Positions 8,079 through 16,176 are shown, numbered from the stretch's first letter. The stretch is DNA of 64,000 bases from Microbacterium wangchenii (GCF_004564355.1 NZ_CP038266.1:2666001-2730000); one strand, 5' to 3'. Notes: generated from the sequence alone by a model not told the origin. Numbers and translations: made by a program.

Positions 8079-8735
8079 ATGATCCTGGACATCCCGGTGG
8101 CGGTGTACCTCGCCTTCCTCGCCGCGACGCTGCTCATCGCGGTGGTCCCCGGTCCCGACCATGTGTACCTGGGCGCCGTGGCCCTCCGCGACGGACGACG
8201 GGCGGGGACGGTGGCGGCATCCGGGATGGCGGTGTCGATGACCGTGCACACCCTCGTCGCCGTGACGGGCTTGGGCGCGCTCCTCACGGCCGCCCCCGCG
8301 GCCCTCGTGATCATCCGCCTGCTCGGTGCGGCCTACCTCATCCACCTCGGGATCGGCGCGCTGCGCGCTGCCGACGCCGCCGACGCCCCGGCTCCCGCAT
8401 CCACCGGCCGGAACTTCTGGCGCGCGATGGTGGTCAACCTCACCAACCCCAAGATCGTCATCTTCTTCCTCGCCTTCCTTCCCCAGTTCGTCGATGGCGG
8501 CGTCGGCAACCCCGCCTTGCAACTGCTGACCCTCGGTCTGACGTTCGTCGTGATCGGGTTCGTGGTCGATACCGTGTACGCGTCGCTGGGTGGGCTGCTC
8601 GGACACTTCCTGGCTGGACGGGGCACCAAGGCGCGCGTCCTGTCCGTGATCAGCGGATGCGTCTACCTCACCCTGGCCGCCCTGGTGCTCGTGACCGTCG
8701 TCGCCGATGTCGTATCCGGAGCGGTCGGAGGGTGA
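8079..8735 (+). CDS. LysE/RhtB-family amino acid exporter
   Basis: 218 residues with about six membrane helices. The N-terminal VVPGPDHVYL matches the conserved PGP motif of the LysE/RhtB family, and NLTNPKIVIFFLAFLPQFV is the family's second signature. These carriers export amino acids such as lysine, threonine or homoserine lactone; the particular substrate cannot be read here. No divergent LysG-type regulator is adjacent, but a palindrome covers the promoter, so control by a distant regulator is likely. The SnoaL-like gene is divergent, 90 bp upstream. Confidence 0.9.
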   Translation: MILDIPVAVYLAFLAATLLIAVVPGPDHVYLGAVALRDGRRAGTVAASGMAVSMTVHTLVAVTGLGALLTAAPAALVIIRLLGAAYLIHLGIGALRAADAADAPAPASTGRNFWRAMVVNLTNPKIVIFFLAFLPQFVDGGVGNPALQLLTLGLTFVVIGFVVDTVYASLGGLLGHFLAGRGTKARVLSVISGCVYLTLAALVLVTVVADVVSGAVGG

Positions 8736-8799
8736 CACCCCATCCACGGCCCCTTCGTCACGTGTTAGCCTCCGGTCAGCCGTGACAGAGGGGGAACCG

Positions 8800-9372
8800 A
8801 TGACCGACCAGACCTCCGCGGTGGTGGAGGCGCTCCCCCTCCCCCTGCTGATACGGATCGTGAACGAGTACGGCGACGCGCCGCGCTCGGCAGCGGGCGA
8901 ATCCGCGTCTCCCTACCCTCCTGCCGACGCGCTCGGCCAGGAGGACACCGCCTTCTGGGCGCACCGCGCAGCGCCGCAGGAGAAGGTCTTGGTGGAGACG
9001 GCCAATCTCCTCCACCCGGTCTTCGCCGCAGCATCCGGCGGCGAGTGCGCCGATCGACTCAACACGGTGATCGCCGAGGCGGGACTGACCCCGGCAATGA
9101 CGGCGCGGGAATGGGACGTGCGCGAGCAGTGGCGCACCTGCCGCCCTGGGCGCACGCTGCTGGCGGCCGCCACGCTCGCGCTCCTCCATCACCTGCGCAG
9201 CGATCCCGACGTCAGCCGCCTGGGCACGTGCCTGGGCGATGCGTGCGTCGACGTCTTCGTCGATTCCTCCCCCGGACGCCGGCGGCAGTACTGCTCGCTG
9301 ACGTGCCAGAACCGCGCCCGCACGCGCGCGTACCGCGCCAGGCGCGCCGCCGCATCGCGTTCTGCGCAGTGA
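8800..9372 (+). CDS. CGNR zinc-finger domain protein
   Basis: 190 residues. The C-terminal part has GTCLGDAC, YCSLTC and QNRARTRAYRARR, which is the CGNR zinc finger (here CQNR) thought to bind nucleic acid. The N-terminal two thirds corresponds to the stress-induced/ABATE-like domain that normally precedes CGNR fingers, with mostly helical sequence and little signature. ATG 8800 is preferred over an upstream ATG because of GAGGGGG directly upstream. These proteins are presumed transcription regulators of unknown target. Confidence 0.82.
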   Translation: MTDQTSAVVEALPLPLLIRIVNEYGDAPRSAAGESASPYPPADALGQEDTAFWAHRAAPQEKVLVETANLLHPVFAAASGGECADRLNTVIAEAGLTPAMTAREWDVREQWRTCRPGRTLLAAATLALLHHLRSDPDVSRLGTCLGDACVDVFVDSSPGRRRQYCSLTCQNRARTRAYRARRAAASRSAQ

Positions 9373-9519
9373 GCCCGCCCTCCCGGGAGAGGCCACCCGC
9401 TGCGGATAGCGCACCGCGCGCCTGACGGCAAGGCGGTTCTGGAGACCGCGGTGCATCGGGTTCCCTGGTGGTCGACGCGCCGACCCCTTCCTGCGGCGCC
9501 ATACCGAGAAGGAGGAGTT

Positions 9520-9990
9520 GTGGACACGACAGCCCTCATCTGGATCATCGTCGCCGTCGTCGTCGTGATCGCGATCATCGCGGTCGTCCTGGTCGCCACC
9601 GCGAAGGGACGGCGGGAACGGCGCCAGCACGCGCAGCACGAGAAGGCGGAGAAACTGCGCGCCCAGGCGAGAGAGGCAGACCTGGGCGCGCGTCGGCACG
9701 AGGCCGAACTCGCGCAGGCCCGCGCCGACACCGCGTCGGCGCAAGCGGAGTCCGAGCGGGCCAAGGCCCAGGCGGCCCAGGCCGACGTCGACGCGCAGCG
9801 CCGCGCCGCCGACATCGACCAGCACGCCGCCGACGCCGCCAAACGCCGTGACGAGCAGGCCGAAACGCTGCGCAAGGCCGACAAGGTCGACCCCTTCGTC
9901 GACGGGGAGGGCCGCGATCGCGGAGCTTCGGGCGGAAACACCCGTTCGGATCGCGGCGCTCCGGGCCACAACGACGGACCCGAACGCTGA
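9520..9990 (+). CDS. Membrane-anchored alanine-rich coiled-coil protein
   Basis: 156 residues. One hydrophobic helix (about residues 5-28, rich in Val/Ile) is followed by a basic stretch and a long Ala/Glu/Arg/Gln-rich region (about 33-125) with heptad character, then a polar tail. It therefore looks like a single-pass membrane protein with a cytoplasmic coiled coil. The GTG at 9520 follows AAGGAGG by four bases. I do not recognise a named family. It ends 67 bp before a strong bidirectional terminator. Confidence 0.7.
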   Translation: MDTTALIWIIVAVVVVIAIIAVVLVATAKGRRERRQHAQHEKAEKLRAQAREADLGARRHEAELAQARADTASAQAESERAKAQAAQADVDAQRRAADIDQHAADAAKRRDEQAETLRKADKVDPFVDGEGRDRGASGGNTRSDRGAPGHNDGPER

Positions 9991-10057
9991 TCCGCCTGCC
10001 CGACATGTGGTCCGCCTCCCGGCGCCGCGCCGGAGGTGATGTCGCGCCTGAAGGACG

Positions 10058-10091
10058 ACGAAGGTCCCCTGCGAGTGCAGGGGACCTTCGT
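10058..10091. terminator. Bidirectional terminator between convergent genes
   Basis: A perfect 15-bp stem (arms 10058-10072 and 10077-10091) with loop GAGT lies between the coiled-coil gene ending at 9990 and the reverse-strand gene ending at 10130. It can serve both directions. Confidence 0.85.
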
Positions 10092-10129
10092 TCAATCCGT
10101 GGGGGCGAGATCTCCGCCCCGGGCTGGGC

Positions 10130-10414
10130 TCAGCGGCCGTTGCCGGCCTCACGGCCTTCGCGGTCGTAGTACTCACGGCTGCCGGACTTGGCCAGTCCGC
10201 GGCTGATCATGTAGCCGATGGTGAGCAGCGTGGCGTACAGCCAGACCTGCTCGGCTCCGAACCCCTGGCCGTCGTCACCGTTGTCCACGACGAGGGACGC
10301 GATGAACATCCCGGCGAGGATCACCACGTACACGATGAACTCCGTGGTCTTGAACGCGGCTTTGGTCTCGGTCGAGATGCGGGGGGTGCGGGCGGCGAGA
10401 GAGGTATTGCTCAT
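10130..10414 (-). CDS. Small two-helix membrane protein
   Basis: 94 residues. A hydrophilic N-terminus is followed by two hydrophobic segments (around EFIVYVVILAGMFIASLVV and VWLYATLLTIGYMISRGLA) and a polar, charged tail containing YYDREGRE. Start at 10414 (MSNTSLAARTPR) has AAGGA upstream at usable spacing; an earlier in-frame ATG lacks one. No function can be assigned. It has its own promoter region and a strong terminator. Confidence 0.7.
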   Translation of the reverse strand: MSNTSLAARTPRISTETKAAFKTTEFIVYVVILAGMFIASLVVDNGDDGQGFGAEQVWLYATLLTIGYMISRGLAKSGSREYYDREGREAGNGR

Positions 10415-10615
10415 GAAAGGTGTCCTTTTGGGGTTTTCGGGTGCTGGCACGCGTTTGGCGGCCCCGTTGAGCTAATCAGTACGCACGGATGTCGCCTCCG
10501 CCCTTGCTTTCGGAGGGAAGCGTCAGGAGAAATCTCCGCGGTCGAGTGCCGGTCGGGCATCGTAGTGGTCCGGCCCCGCCCCGGCGATGGGGCTGGGCGG
10601 GGCGGCCCCGTTGCA

Positions 10616-10627
10616 GACAATGGCGGG
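10616..10627 (+). promoter_or_regulatory. -10 box of a leaderless promoter
   Basis: GACAAT at 10616-10621 lies six bases before ATG 10628 with no ribosome binding site between, as expected for leaderless mRNA. Confidence 0.5.
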
Positions 10628-11317
10628 ATGCTCGCTCGTTCGGCCGAGGTCGTCGGCACCGCCCTGCGCGGACTGTTCGCGCTCATCCTCCGCTTCCGGC
10701 ACCCCCGGCCCATCCACACCCGCGGGCTCGTCCTGGAAGGCGAGCTGACGTGGCTCGGGGCTGCCGCGGCATCCGGCATCTCGTGGATCGACGACGCACC
10801 GCCGGATCCTGTGGGCGTCGTCGCCCGCCTGTCGAGGGCGGTGGGGCTACCGGCTCGGCTGCCGGATGTCATCGGACTGGCACTGCGCGCCAGCGCGGGC
10901 GGGCGCACGGTCGACCTGGAGCTGGCCTCGACCGGGATCGGATTCCCCTCGCGGTTCCTCCTCGTCCCCCGGAGCACCCCGACCGGCGCGACGTTCGGCA
11001 GCCTCCTGCCCTACCGGTCGTCTCGTGGACCGATCCTGGTGTGCGCGCGCAGCGTCCCGCGGCGTCAGCTGCCCGCGTCGACGCACGACATCGCCGCCGC
11101 CCTCGACGGGGAGCCGTGGCGCGTGCGCCTGTACTTCGCGACGCCGCGCGGCCGGTGGCATCCGTTCGCCGAGGCGGCACTGCAGCCATCAACCGACCAG
11201 GAGGACCGCGAACTCCGGTTCGACTCCGTGCGCCATCCGCTCCCCGGCGCGGGCACCTACCGGTGGGTGGATCGCGTGCGCCAGCCGTCGTACCTCCGGG
11301 TGCAGGGCCCGCAGTGA
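10628..11317 (+). CDS. Conserved hypothetical protein
   Basis: 229 residues, no clear signal peptide; the N-terminus contains a mildly hydrophobic helix (AEVVGTALRGLFALILRF). The middle has LSRAVGLPARLPDVIGLALR, FLLVPRS, FGSLLPYRSSRGPILVCAR and HPFAEAALQ. This pattern resembles a conserved actinobacterial protein sometimes called a phosphodiesterase, but I see no catalytic motif that supports a reaction. ATG 10628 is selected from the -10 box spacing. It converges on the DUF1801 gene. Confidence 0.7.
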   Translation: MLARSAEVVGTALRGLFALILRFRHPRPIHTRGLVLEGELTWLGAAAASGISWIDDAPPDPVGVVARLSRAVGLPARLPDVIGLALRASAGGRTVDLELASTGIGFPSRFLLVPRSTPTGATFGSLLPYRSSRGPILVCARSVPRRQLPASTHDIAAALDGEPWRVRLYFATPRGRWHPFAEAALQPSTDQEDRELRFDSVRHPLPGAGTYRWVDRVRQPSYLRVQGPQ

Positions 11318-11332
11318 CCGACGCGCATCGGG

Positions 11333-11773
11333 TCAGTGCACCGCCGCGCCCACCAGTTCCGTGACCTTCGCCTGCACCGCCGGAGTCCATGCGCGCACGG
11401 CGAAGCCGACGGGCCACAGGTCGCCGTCATCCAGGTGCGCGCGATCCTCGAACCCGATCGTGGCGTAGCGCGTGCCGAATTTGCGCGCCGGCTGGATGAA
11501 GACGACGATCTTGCCCTCGTCGTTGGCGTATCCCGGCATGCCGTAGTAGGTCATGGGGACCAGCTCGGGGGCGACCTCGCTCACCACGGCATGCACTCCC
11601 TCCGCCAGCGCCTTGTCCTCGGGTTCGAGTGCGGCGATCGCCTCGAGGACGGCCTTCTCCCCGGCAGCGCGGTTCTTGCCGGCCTTCTCCTGTGCGCGCA
11701 GCTCCTTCGCACGCTGCTTCACCGCTTCGCGCTCCTGTGCGCTCAATCCGTCGGAGGTGTCGGTCTTGGCCAT
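11333..11773 (-). CDS. DUF1801 (YdhG-like) domain protein
   Basis: 146 residues. A charged N-terminal helix (about residues 12-45, rich in Glu/Lys/Arg) leads into the DUF1801 domain with PELVPMTYYGMPGYA, KIVVFIQPARKFGTRYATIGF and a C-terminal helical segment. DUF1801 proteins include the YdhG/Fra iron-chaperone-like group, but evidence for iron delivery is limited and this member has the extra N-terminal helix. It stands alone, upstream of the convergent hypothetical gene. Confidence 0.78.
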   Translation of the reverse strand: MAKTDTSDGLSAQEREAVKQRAKELRAQEKAGKNRAAGEKAVLEAIAALEPEDKALAEGVHAVVSEVAPELVPMTYYGMPGYANDEGKIVVFIQPARKFGTRYATIGFEDRAHLDDGDLWPVGFAVRAWTPAVQAKVTELVGAAVH

Positions 11774-11859
11774 GGCGGGCCATCCTTCCCGGTCGTGGTT
11801 CTGGCTCTCACGGTAGGGGCCGCCGGCGCCGGGTGCTTCTCCGATCGTGACCGAAACGA

Positions 11860-11896
11860 CGATGCCCCCGTCCGCGCAAGGCGGACGGGGGCATCG
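11860..11896 (-). terminator. Terminator downstream of the desaturase gene
   Basis: A 16-bp perfect stem (11860-11875 with 11881-11896) and five-base loop begin 13 bp after the desaturase stop. No long T tract follows, but the stem is very strong. Confidence 0.75.
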
Positions 11897-11908
11897 GAAG
11901 GCGGTGTG

Positions 11909-13021
11909 TCACATGCCGCGTATCTGCTGACGGGTGGGGCAGTCGAACGGGTCGCGCGCGGCCAGTCCCACCTCGTTGAGGTAACGGATGACGATGGCGT
12001 ACGACTCGATGAGACTCGTCTCGGTGTACGGCACGTTCAGGTTCTCGCACGCCTCGCGCACGACCACGCGGGCCCGCGAGAGGTACGGCCGGGCCATGCT
12101 CGGGAACAGGTGGTGCTCGACCTGGTAGTTCAGGCCGCCCATGAGGGCGGTCGCCCACCAGCCGCCGCGCACGTTGCGGGAGGTGCGCACCTGCTTGGTG
12201 AAGAAGTCGAGGCGCGCGTCCGGTGCGATGACCGGCATGCCCTTGTGGTTCGGGGCGAAGGACGCACCCATGTAGACACCGAAGACGGCCATCTGCACGA
12301 AGATGAAGGCGAAGGCCATGCCCAGCGGCAGGAAGAGGAAGACGGGCACGATGACCGCGGCCAGGCGCAGGAGGATCAGGGACAGCTCGAGCCAGCGGCC
12401 CTTGATGGGCTCACGCGTGGTGACGAGGTACTTGATGCCGAGGAAGTGGAGGTTCCAGCCCTCCATGGTCAGCAGCGGGAAGAACAGCCATCCCTGACGC
12501 TGGGTGATGAAGCGGACCACGCCGCGCGCCTTGCGGGCGTCGTCCTCGACGAAGGAGATGGTGTCGATCTCGATGTCGGGGTCTTTGCCCACCCGGTTGG
12601 GGTTGGCGTGGTGACGGCTGTGCTTGGAGTCCCACCAGGAGTAGCTCATACCCACGAGGGCAGGGCCGATGAAGCGGGAGAGGCGGTCGTTGGCCGGACC
12701 GGAGGAGAGGATGACGCGGTGCGCGGCCTCGTGAGCGAGGAACGCGATCTGCGTGAAGACGATGCCGAGTCCGGCGGCGATCAGGAGCTGGAACCAGCTG
12801 TCGCCCAGCAGGATGAAGCCGGTGATGAGACCGGCCAGAGCGACGAGGAGTGCACCGGCGACCAGGGCGTAGAACCACTGGGCACGTCGGAGCAGCCCCA
12901 TCTCTTTCACCACCTGCGAGACCTGGGTGTAGGCCTTCGCAACGGGCGGGAATGACTCACGGGTGGCGTACGTCTGCCGGACCGGACCCATGGTGGCCGC
13001 GACGGGGGACAGAGTGGTCAA
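11909..13021 (-). CDS. Membrane fatty-acyl desaturase
   Basis: 370 residues. Three histidine boxes typical of membrane di-iron desaturases are present: HEAAH (97-101), HSRHH (134-138) and QVEHHLFP (about 305-312). Two hydrophobic helix pairs separate them. The enzyme introduces double bonds into membrane or CoA-linked acyl chains, using electrons from a ferredoxin or cytochrome partner, and is often involved in cold adaptation. The TTG at 13021 has AAGGAG four bases upstream; ATG at 12991 is an alternative. A cold-shock gene lies just upstream on the same strand but has its own terminator. Confidence 0.9.
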   Translation of the reverse strand: MTTLSPVAATMGPVRQTYATRESFPPVAKAYTQVSQVVKEMGLLRRAQWFYALVAGALLVALAGLITGFILLGDSWFQLLIAAGLGIVFTQIAFLAHEAAHRVILSSGPANDRLSRFIGPALVGMSYSWWDSKHSRHHANPNRVGKDPDIEIDTISFVEDDARKARGVVRFITQRQGWLFFPLLTMEGWNLHFLGIKYLVTTREPIKGRWLELSLILLRLAAVIVPVFLFLPLGMAFAFIFVQMAVFGVYMGASFAPNHKGMPVIAPDARLDFFTKQVRTSRNVRGGWWATALMGGLNYQVEHHLFPSMARPYLSRARVVVREACENLNVPYTETSLIESYAIVIRYLNEVGLAARDPFDCPTRQQIRGM

Positions 13022-13106
13022 GAGACTCCTTGGTTGTACAGCAAGACCCGGGAGTCCCAGCTGAGACGGTGCGGGAAGCGAAATGAACGACCCGCTGTTG
13101 CCGACC

Positions 13107-13137
13107 ATACTTGGGACGGCAGTGCCCCGTGTGTCAA
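13107..13137 (-). promoter_or_regulatory. Possible desaturase promoter
   Basis: On the reverse strand TTGACA (13137-13132) is followed after 19 bp by AAGTAT (13112-13107). This would give a 5' leader of about 80 nt before the TTG start. The long spacer makes the call tentative. Confidence 0.35.
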
Positions 13138-13176
13138 CTTGCGGATCCACAGAGAGTCCACAGGCGGGGCAGGGTA

Positions 13177-13216
13177 TAGAAAAAGGATGCGGCGGGCTTT
13201 CGCCCGCCACATCCTT
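13177..13216 (-). terminator. Rho-independent terminator of cspA
   Basis: On the reverse strand the stem (outer 13211-13216/13183-13188, inner GGCGGGC/GCCCGCC with TTTC-type loop) is followed by a TTTTTCT tract. It starts five bases after the cold-shock stop and separates it from the desaturase promoter. Confidence 0.85.
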
Positions 13217-13220
13217 CGGG

Positions 13221-13424
13221 TCACACGAGGCGGATGCTCGAGGCCTGGGGGCCCTTCGGGCCACGCTCGACGTCGAACTCGACGCGCTGTGCCTCTTCGA
13301 GCGAGCGGAAGCCGCCACCCTCGATCGCGCTGTAGTGCGCGAACACGTCGGGCGAGCCGTCCTCGGGTGCGATGAAGCCGTAGCCCTTTTCAGAGTTGAA
13401 CCACTTAACAGTTCCGAATGCCAT
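13221..13424 (-). CDS. cspA: Cold-shock protein (CspA family)
   Basis: 67 residues, the full length of a CspA-type OB fold. RNP1 ([10 protein letters not shown]) and RNP2 (DVFAHYSAI) are intact, and the start [14 protein letters not shown] is canonical. It binds single-stranded nucleic acid and acts as an RNA chaperone. A purine-rich AAGAGAG lies upstream of the ATG at 13424. The reading frame is open for 141 codons upstream of the start with no stop, and part of that stretch looks protein-like (see neighbouring entry). A strong terminator follows directly. Confidence 0.93.
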   Translation of the reverse strand: MAFGTVKWFNSEKGYGFIAPEDGSPDVFAHYSAIEGGGFRSLEEAQRVEFDVERGPKGPQASSIRLV

Positions 13425-13682
13425 CGGATCTCTCTTTCTTGAAGAGGGGCCGCGACGGCGACCCCGATGACCGCGACGAACACATCGCGGAGATATGGGG
13501 CGACGTCGCCCGAGATGGGGGTGGCCACAGTCGTAGCCGGAGGCGGTCTCGAGCGCGTGCTGCGCTGCGGAGAGGTCCGCGAACATTCCCAGGCGTACCC
13601 CTACGGCGTCGTGCGCGGAGAATCCGGCGGCATCGACCGTGACGTGCCCGGCGTACTCGTCGCGCGAGTGCGCGACATACAC
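13425..13682 (-). other. Protein-like open frame continuous with cspA
   Basis: Reading from GTG at 13682, the first 50 or so residues ([20 protein letters not shown], then [19 protein letters not shown]) look like a small compact domain of the kind seen in short actinobacterial hypothetical proteins. After that the sequence turns Arg/Pro/His-rich and low in complexity, and it runs without a stop into the cspA start. It may be a small gene that lost its stop or was frameshifted, a true N-terminal extension of the cold-shock protein, or chance. The 510 bp between cspA and the next gene hold nothing else that I can support. Confidence 0.35.
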
Positions 13683-13937
13683 GTCGAGATCGGCCTTGAG
13701 CCACGTCAGCAGAGCGGGGGGTACGGCGGTGGAGAGAAGTGAAGAAGAGATGTGAAGAAGTCGATTCAGTTCGTGCAGTCCGGTTCGGCAATGATCGTCA
13801 CGGAGTGCGGGGGTTTGCCCGGTCGGGCGTTGCCCGTCTTTGGACATTCCAACCGGACAGCCGGCGTGCTCGTATGCGCGCCGTTCTTGAACACTACAGC
13901 AGTGCGGCCGAAAAGTCGCGTTCTCGGACGGATGACG

Positions 13938-14249
13938 TCAGTTGTGCTCGTCCCAGTCGAATCCGGCGGTGGTCCCGGCGAGCACGGCAGCACGGCGGCG
14001 GATGCTCCACGCCGCGAGCTCCTCACCCTCCAGCGACAGGGGCAGCTGAGGTTCGGATCGCACCGCGGCCAGCGGCATGCCGGCGCCCAGGGTCAGCCAC
14101 GCCTGCGCGGGTTGACCGTCCAGCAACGCCGGGAACGAAACGAGTTCGGTGCGCCCCTGGTCGGCGAGCACCCGGACATACTCCAACAACGCCTCGGCGA
14201 CGTCGTCACTGGTGGCCAGGCGGGCGCCCGTGACGAAGATGTCGAACAT
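13938..14249 (-). CDS. Small hypothetical protein
   Basis: 103 residues, soluble, with no motif I recognise. It begins MFDIFVTGARLATSDDVAEAL and contains RTELVSFPALLDGQPAQAWLTLGAG and a final SIRRRAAVLAGTTAGFDWDEHN. The even distribution of hydrophobic residues and the GGGAGAGC site before ATG 14249 support a real gene. No operon partner is evident. Confidence 0.65.
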   Translation of the reverse strand: MFDIFVTGARLATSDDVAEALLEYVRVLADQGRTELVSFPALLDGQPAQAWLTLGAGMPLAAVRSEPQLPLSLEGEELAAWSIRRRAAVLAGTTAGFDWDEHN

Positions 14250-14368
14250 CTGCTCTCCCTCGCATGTCGAGCGCGCTCGGGTTGCGCGTTCACGATCGAT
14301 CCATGTTCATCAAGATGCTCGCACAGACCTAGCCCTTGACCCCGCGGCGGGCCCGCGCTAGACAAAGC

Positions 14369-15130
14369 TCACCACAAGAGGTAGAGCGCTCCCACCACGG
14401 TGAGCACGATCACGAGCCGCTCGAAGACCTCCTGCCGCAGACGCCGGGCCAGCACCCGGCCGGCCAGCGCTCCCACGATCACGGCGGGAAGCAGCCACAG
14501 GTCGATCCACAGGCTGTCGACCGAGAACAGCCCGAGCGCGGCGGCGAAGGGCACCTTGCCGATATTGACGACCGCGAAGAACCACGCGGCGGTGCCCAGG
14601 AACGCCTTGACGGGGAAGCGGGCCGCCAGGAAGTACATCGACATGACCGGGCCGGCGGCGTTGGCGACCATGGTGGTGAACCCGCCGAGGGTGCCGTAGA
14701 CGGCCGCCGCGGGCCACCCGCCGCTGGGCTCCCGTCCGCCGCGCGCTGCCGCGTACCGTCGCCACAGGGTCACCGCCACCACGAGCAGGAGCAGGACGCC
14801 GATGACGCGCCGCACCCCGACGTCATCGGCGACGGCGAGGAAGACCACGCCGAGGAGGATGCCCGCGAGCACGGCGGGAATGAGCCGCACCAGCATGCGC
14901 CATTCCGCGTGCCGGCGGTACGTCCACAGGGCGAACATGTCCCCCACGATGAGCAGCAGCAGGAGGGTGGCCGTCGATTCGCGGGCGGGGAGGACGGCGG
15001 CGAACAGGGCGACGGCGAGCGTGCCGGCGCCTGGGAGCGCGGTCTTCGACAGCCCGACCACGACGGCGCCCAGCGCCAGTAGCATCCACGAGACGATCGT
15101 GAGATCGTCGAGGGCGACGGCACCGGTCAC
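14369..15130 (-). CDS. TauE/SafE-family membrane transporter
   Basis: 253 residues with seven to eight hydrophobic helices in two repeats. The N-terminal GAVVVGLSKTALPGAGTLAVALFA and the internal GGFTTMVANAAGPVMSMYFLA are the duplicated signatures of the TauE/SafE (sulfite/sulfonate/anion exporter) family. The start is a GTG at 15130 with only a weak upstream site. The substrate is probably a small organic or sulfur anion, but nothing nearby identifies it. Confidence 0.88.
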   Translation of the reverse strand: MTGAVALDDLTIVSWMLLALGAVVVGLSKTALPGAGTLAVALFAAVLPARESTATLLLLLIVGDMFALWTYRRHAEWRMLVRLIPAVLAGILLGVVFLAVADDVGVRRVIGVLLLLVVAVTLWRRYAAARGGREPSGGWPAAAVYGTLGGFTTMVANAAGPVMSMYFLAARFPVKAFLGTAAWFFAVVNIGKVPFAAALGLFSVDSLWIDLWLLPAVIVGALAGRVLARRLRQEVFERLVIVLTVVGALYLLW

Positions 15131-15175
15131 CGTCCCAGGCTATGCCCCGTGACGCCGCGGCTCGGACACGCGGAA

Positions 15176-15201
15176 GGGGGCGAGCCCGACGGCCCGCCCC
15201 C
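15176..15201 (-). terminator. Possible terminator of hsp20
   Basis: An interrupted GC-rich stem (GGGGGCG pairing with CGCCCCC, inner GCC with GGC) lies 14 bp beyond the hsp20 stop and before the TauE start. It has no T tract. Confidence 0.45.
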
Positions 15202-15214
15202 GCGCATGATCGCC

Positions 15215-15667
15215 TTACTGCTCGATCGGCTGTGGTGCGTCCGACTCGTGTGCGCGGATCGTGGCGTCACCGGCCTCGGTGGACACCTCGATGCGGCGCG
15301 GCTTGGCGCGCTCGCTCACGGGGATCATCACCGACAGCACGCCGTTGCTGTACGACGCGCTGATGCGATCGGTGTCGATGCCCTGACCGAGGTTCAGCTG
15401 ACGCACGAAGGTGGCCGCCTCCCGCTCACGGGTGATCCACTTGACGCCCTCGCCCGAGGCGAGCGTGCGCTCGGCGCGGATCGTGAGCAGCTGGCCGTCC
15501 ACATCGATGTCGACGGAGCCCGGATCCACACCGGGCAGGTCGGCGGTCAGAACGTAGTGATCGCCATCTCGGTACAGGTCCATCGGCATCCGCCGCGGAC
15601 CGCGACGGGTGTCGAACAGGGCCGACGCGAGTCGGTCGAAGTCACGGAAAGGGTCGGTGCTCGCCAT
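15215..15667 (-). CDS. Small heat-shock protein, Hsp20/alpha-crystallin family
   Basis: 150 residues. The alpha-crystallin domain spans about residues 28-128, with YVLTADLPGVDPGSVDIDVDG at its start and NGVLSVMIPV (the G-x-L anchoring motif) near its end; short flexible N- and C-terminal arms flank it. Such proteins form oligomers that hold unfolding proteins for refolding by ATP-dependent chaperones. The ATG follows GAAGGAGGAACC. The promoter (TTGGCA, 18 bp, TAATCT on the reverse strand) is overlapped by a CIRCE element, with a HAIR-like element just downstream of the expected start of transcription. It is therefore likely repressed by both HrcA and HspR. Confidence 0.93.
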   Translation of the reverse strand: MASTDPFRDFDRLASALFDTRRGPRRMPMDLYRDGDHYVLTADLPGVDPGSVDIDVDGQLLTIRAERTLASGEGVKWITREREAATFVRQLNLGQGIDTDRISASYSNGVLSVMIPVSERAKPRRIEVSTEAGDATIRAHESDAPQPIEQ

Positions 15668-15714
15668 GGTTCCTCCTTCTCTGCGCGTGCCGGTCAGGCC
15701 GGCGGTGTGTCCAA

Positions 15715-15735
15715 GTTGAGCCTGGTCGGCTCAAG
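15715..15735. promoter_or_regulatory. HAIR-like element (HspR site)
   Basis: On the reverse strand CTTGAGC-N7-GCTCAAC, against the HspR consensus CTTGAGT-N7-ACTCAAG. Arm length and spacing match exactly, with few base differences. It lies just downstream of the predicted hsp20 transcription start. Confidence 0.7.
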
Positions 15736-15745
15736 TGCGATCAGA

Positions 15746-15772
15746 TTAGCACTCGGCAGGGTCGAGTGCCAA
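15746..15772. promoter_or_regulatory. CIRCE element (HrcA site)
   Basis: TTAGCACTC-N9-GAGTGCCAA differs from the CIRCE consensus TTAGCACTC-N9-GAGTGCTAA at one base. It spans from the -35 (TTGGCA) to the -10 (TAATCT) of the hsp20 promoter on the reverse strand. Confidence 0.9.
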
Positions 15773-15796
15773 GAGGTCTCCGAGAGGGTTCCGGGG

Positions 15797-16159
15797 TCAG
15801 CGACCAGCCGCACGGGCGGCGAGCTGGCGGCGCCAGTCGGGCGGAACCCGGCCCTCCGGGCCGGGCGAGGGCTGGGACTCGGGCCTGCTGGTCGGGGCCG
15901 CCAGATCCGGTCCGTCGACCATCGCCTCCTCCTGGTAGTCCCACCACCAGTCCTCGCCGGGCTCGAAGCTCTGGATGTACCGGTGACCCGTGCTGTGCCA
16001 GTGGGCGGTGGCATGCCGCGACAGGGAGTCGTCGCAGCATCCGACATGCCCGCACGCCGCACAGCGGCGCAGATGCACCCACCACCCCCCGTGGGCGTCG
16101 CAGTCGATGCATCCCGCCGACGAGGGCGGGGCGGTGGGGTCGATCTGAGCCGGAGTCAT
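15797..16159 (-). CDS. UBP-type zinc finger protein
   Basis: 120 residues. Cysteine and histidine pairs typical of the UBP (ubiquitin-hydrolase-type) zinc finger are clear: CIDC, then CAACGHVGCCD, HATAHWHSTGH and FEPGEDWWWDYQEE. Bacteria lack ubiquitin, so the role of such stand-alone fingers is unknown; they are common in Actinobacteria. The C-terminus after about residue 85 is polar and Pro-rich. ATG 16159 is preceded by GGGAGCAGGG. It lies 17 bp after the DUF2510 membrane protein gene and is probably co-transcribed with it. Confidence 0.88.
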   Translation of the reverse strand: MTPAQIDPTAPPSSAGCIDCDAHGGWWVHLRRCAACGHVGCCDDSLSRHATAHWHSTGHRYIQSFEPGEDWWWDYQEEAMVDGPDLAAPTSRPESQPSPGPEGRVPPDWRRQLAARAAGR

Positions 16160-16176
16160 CCCTGCTCCCGGGGGTG

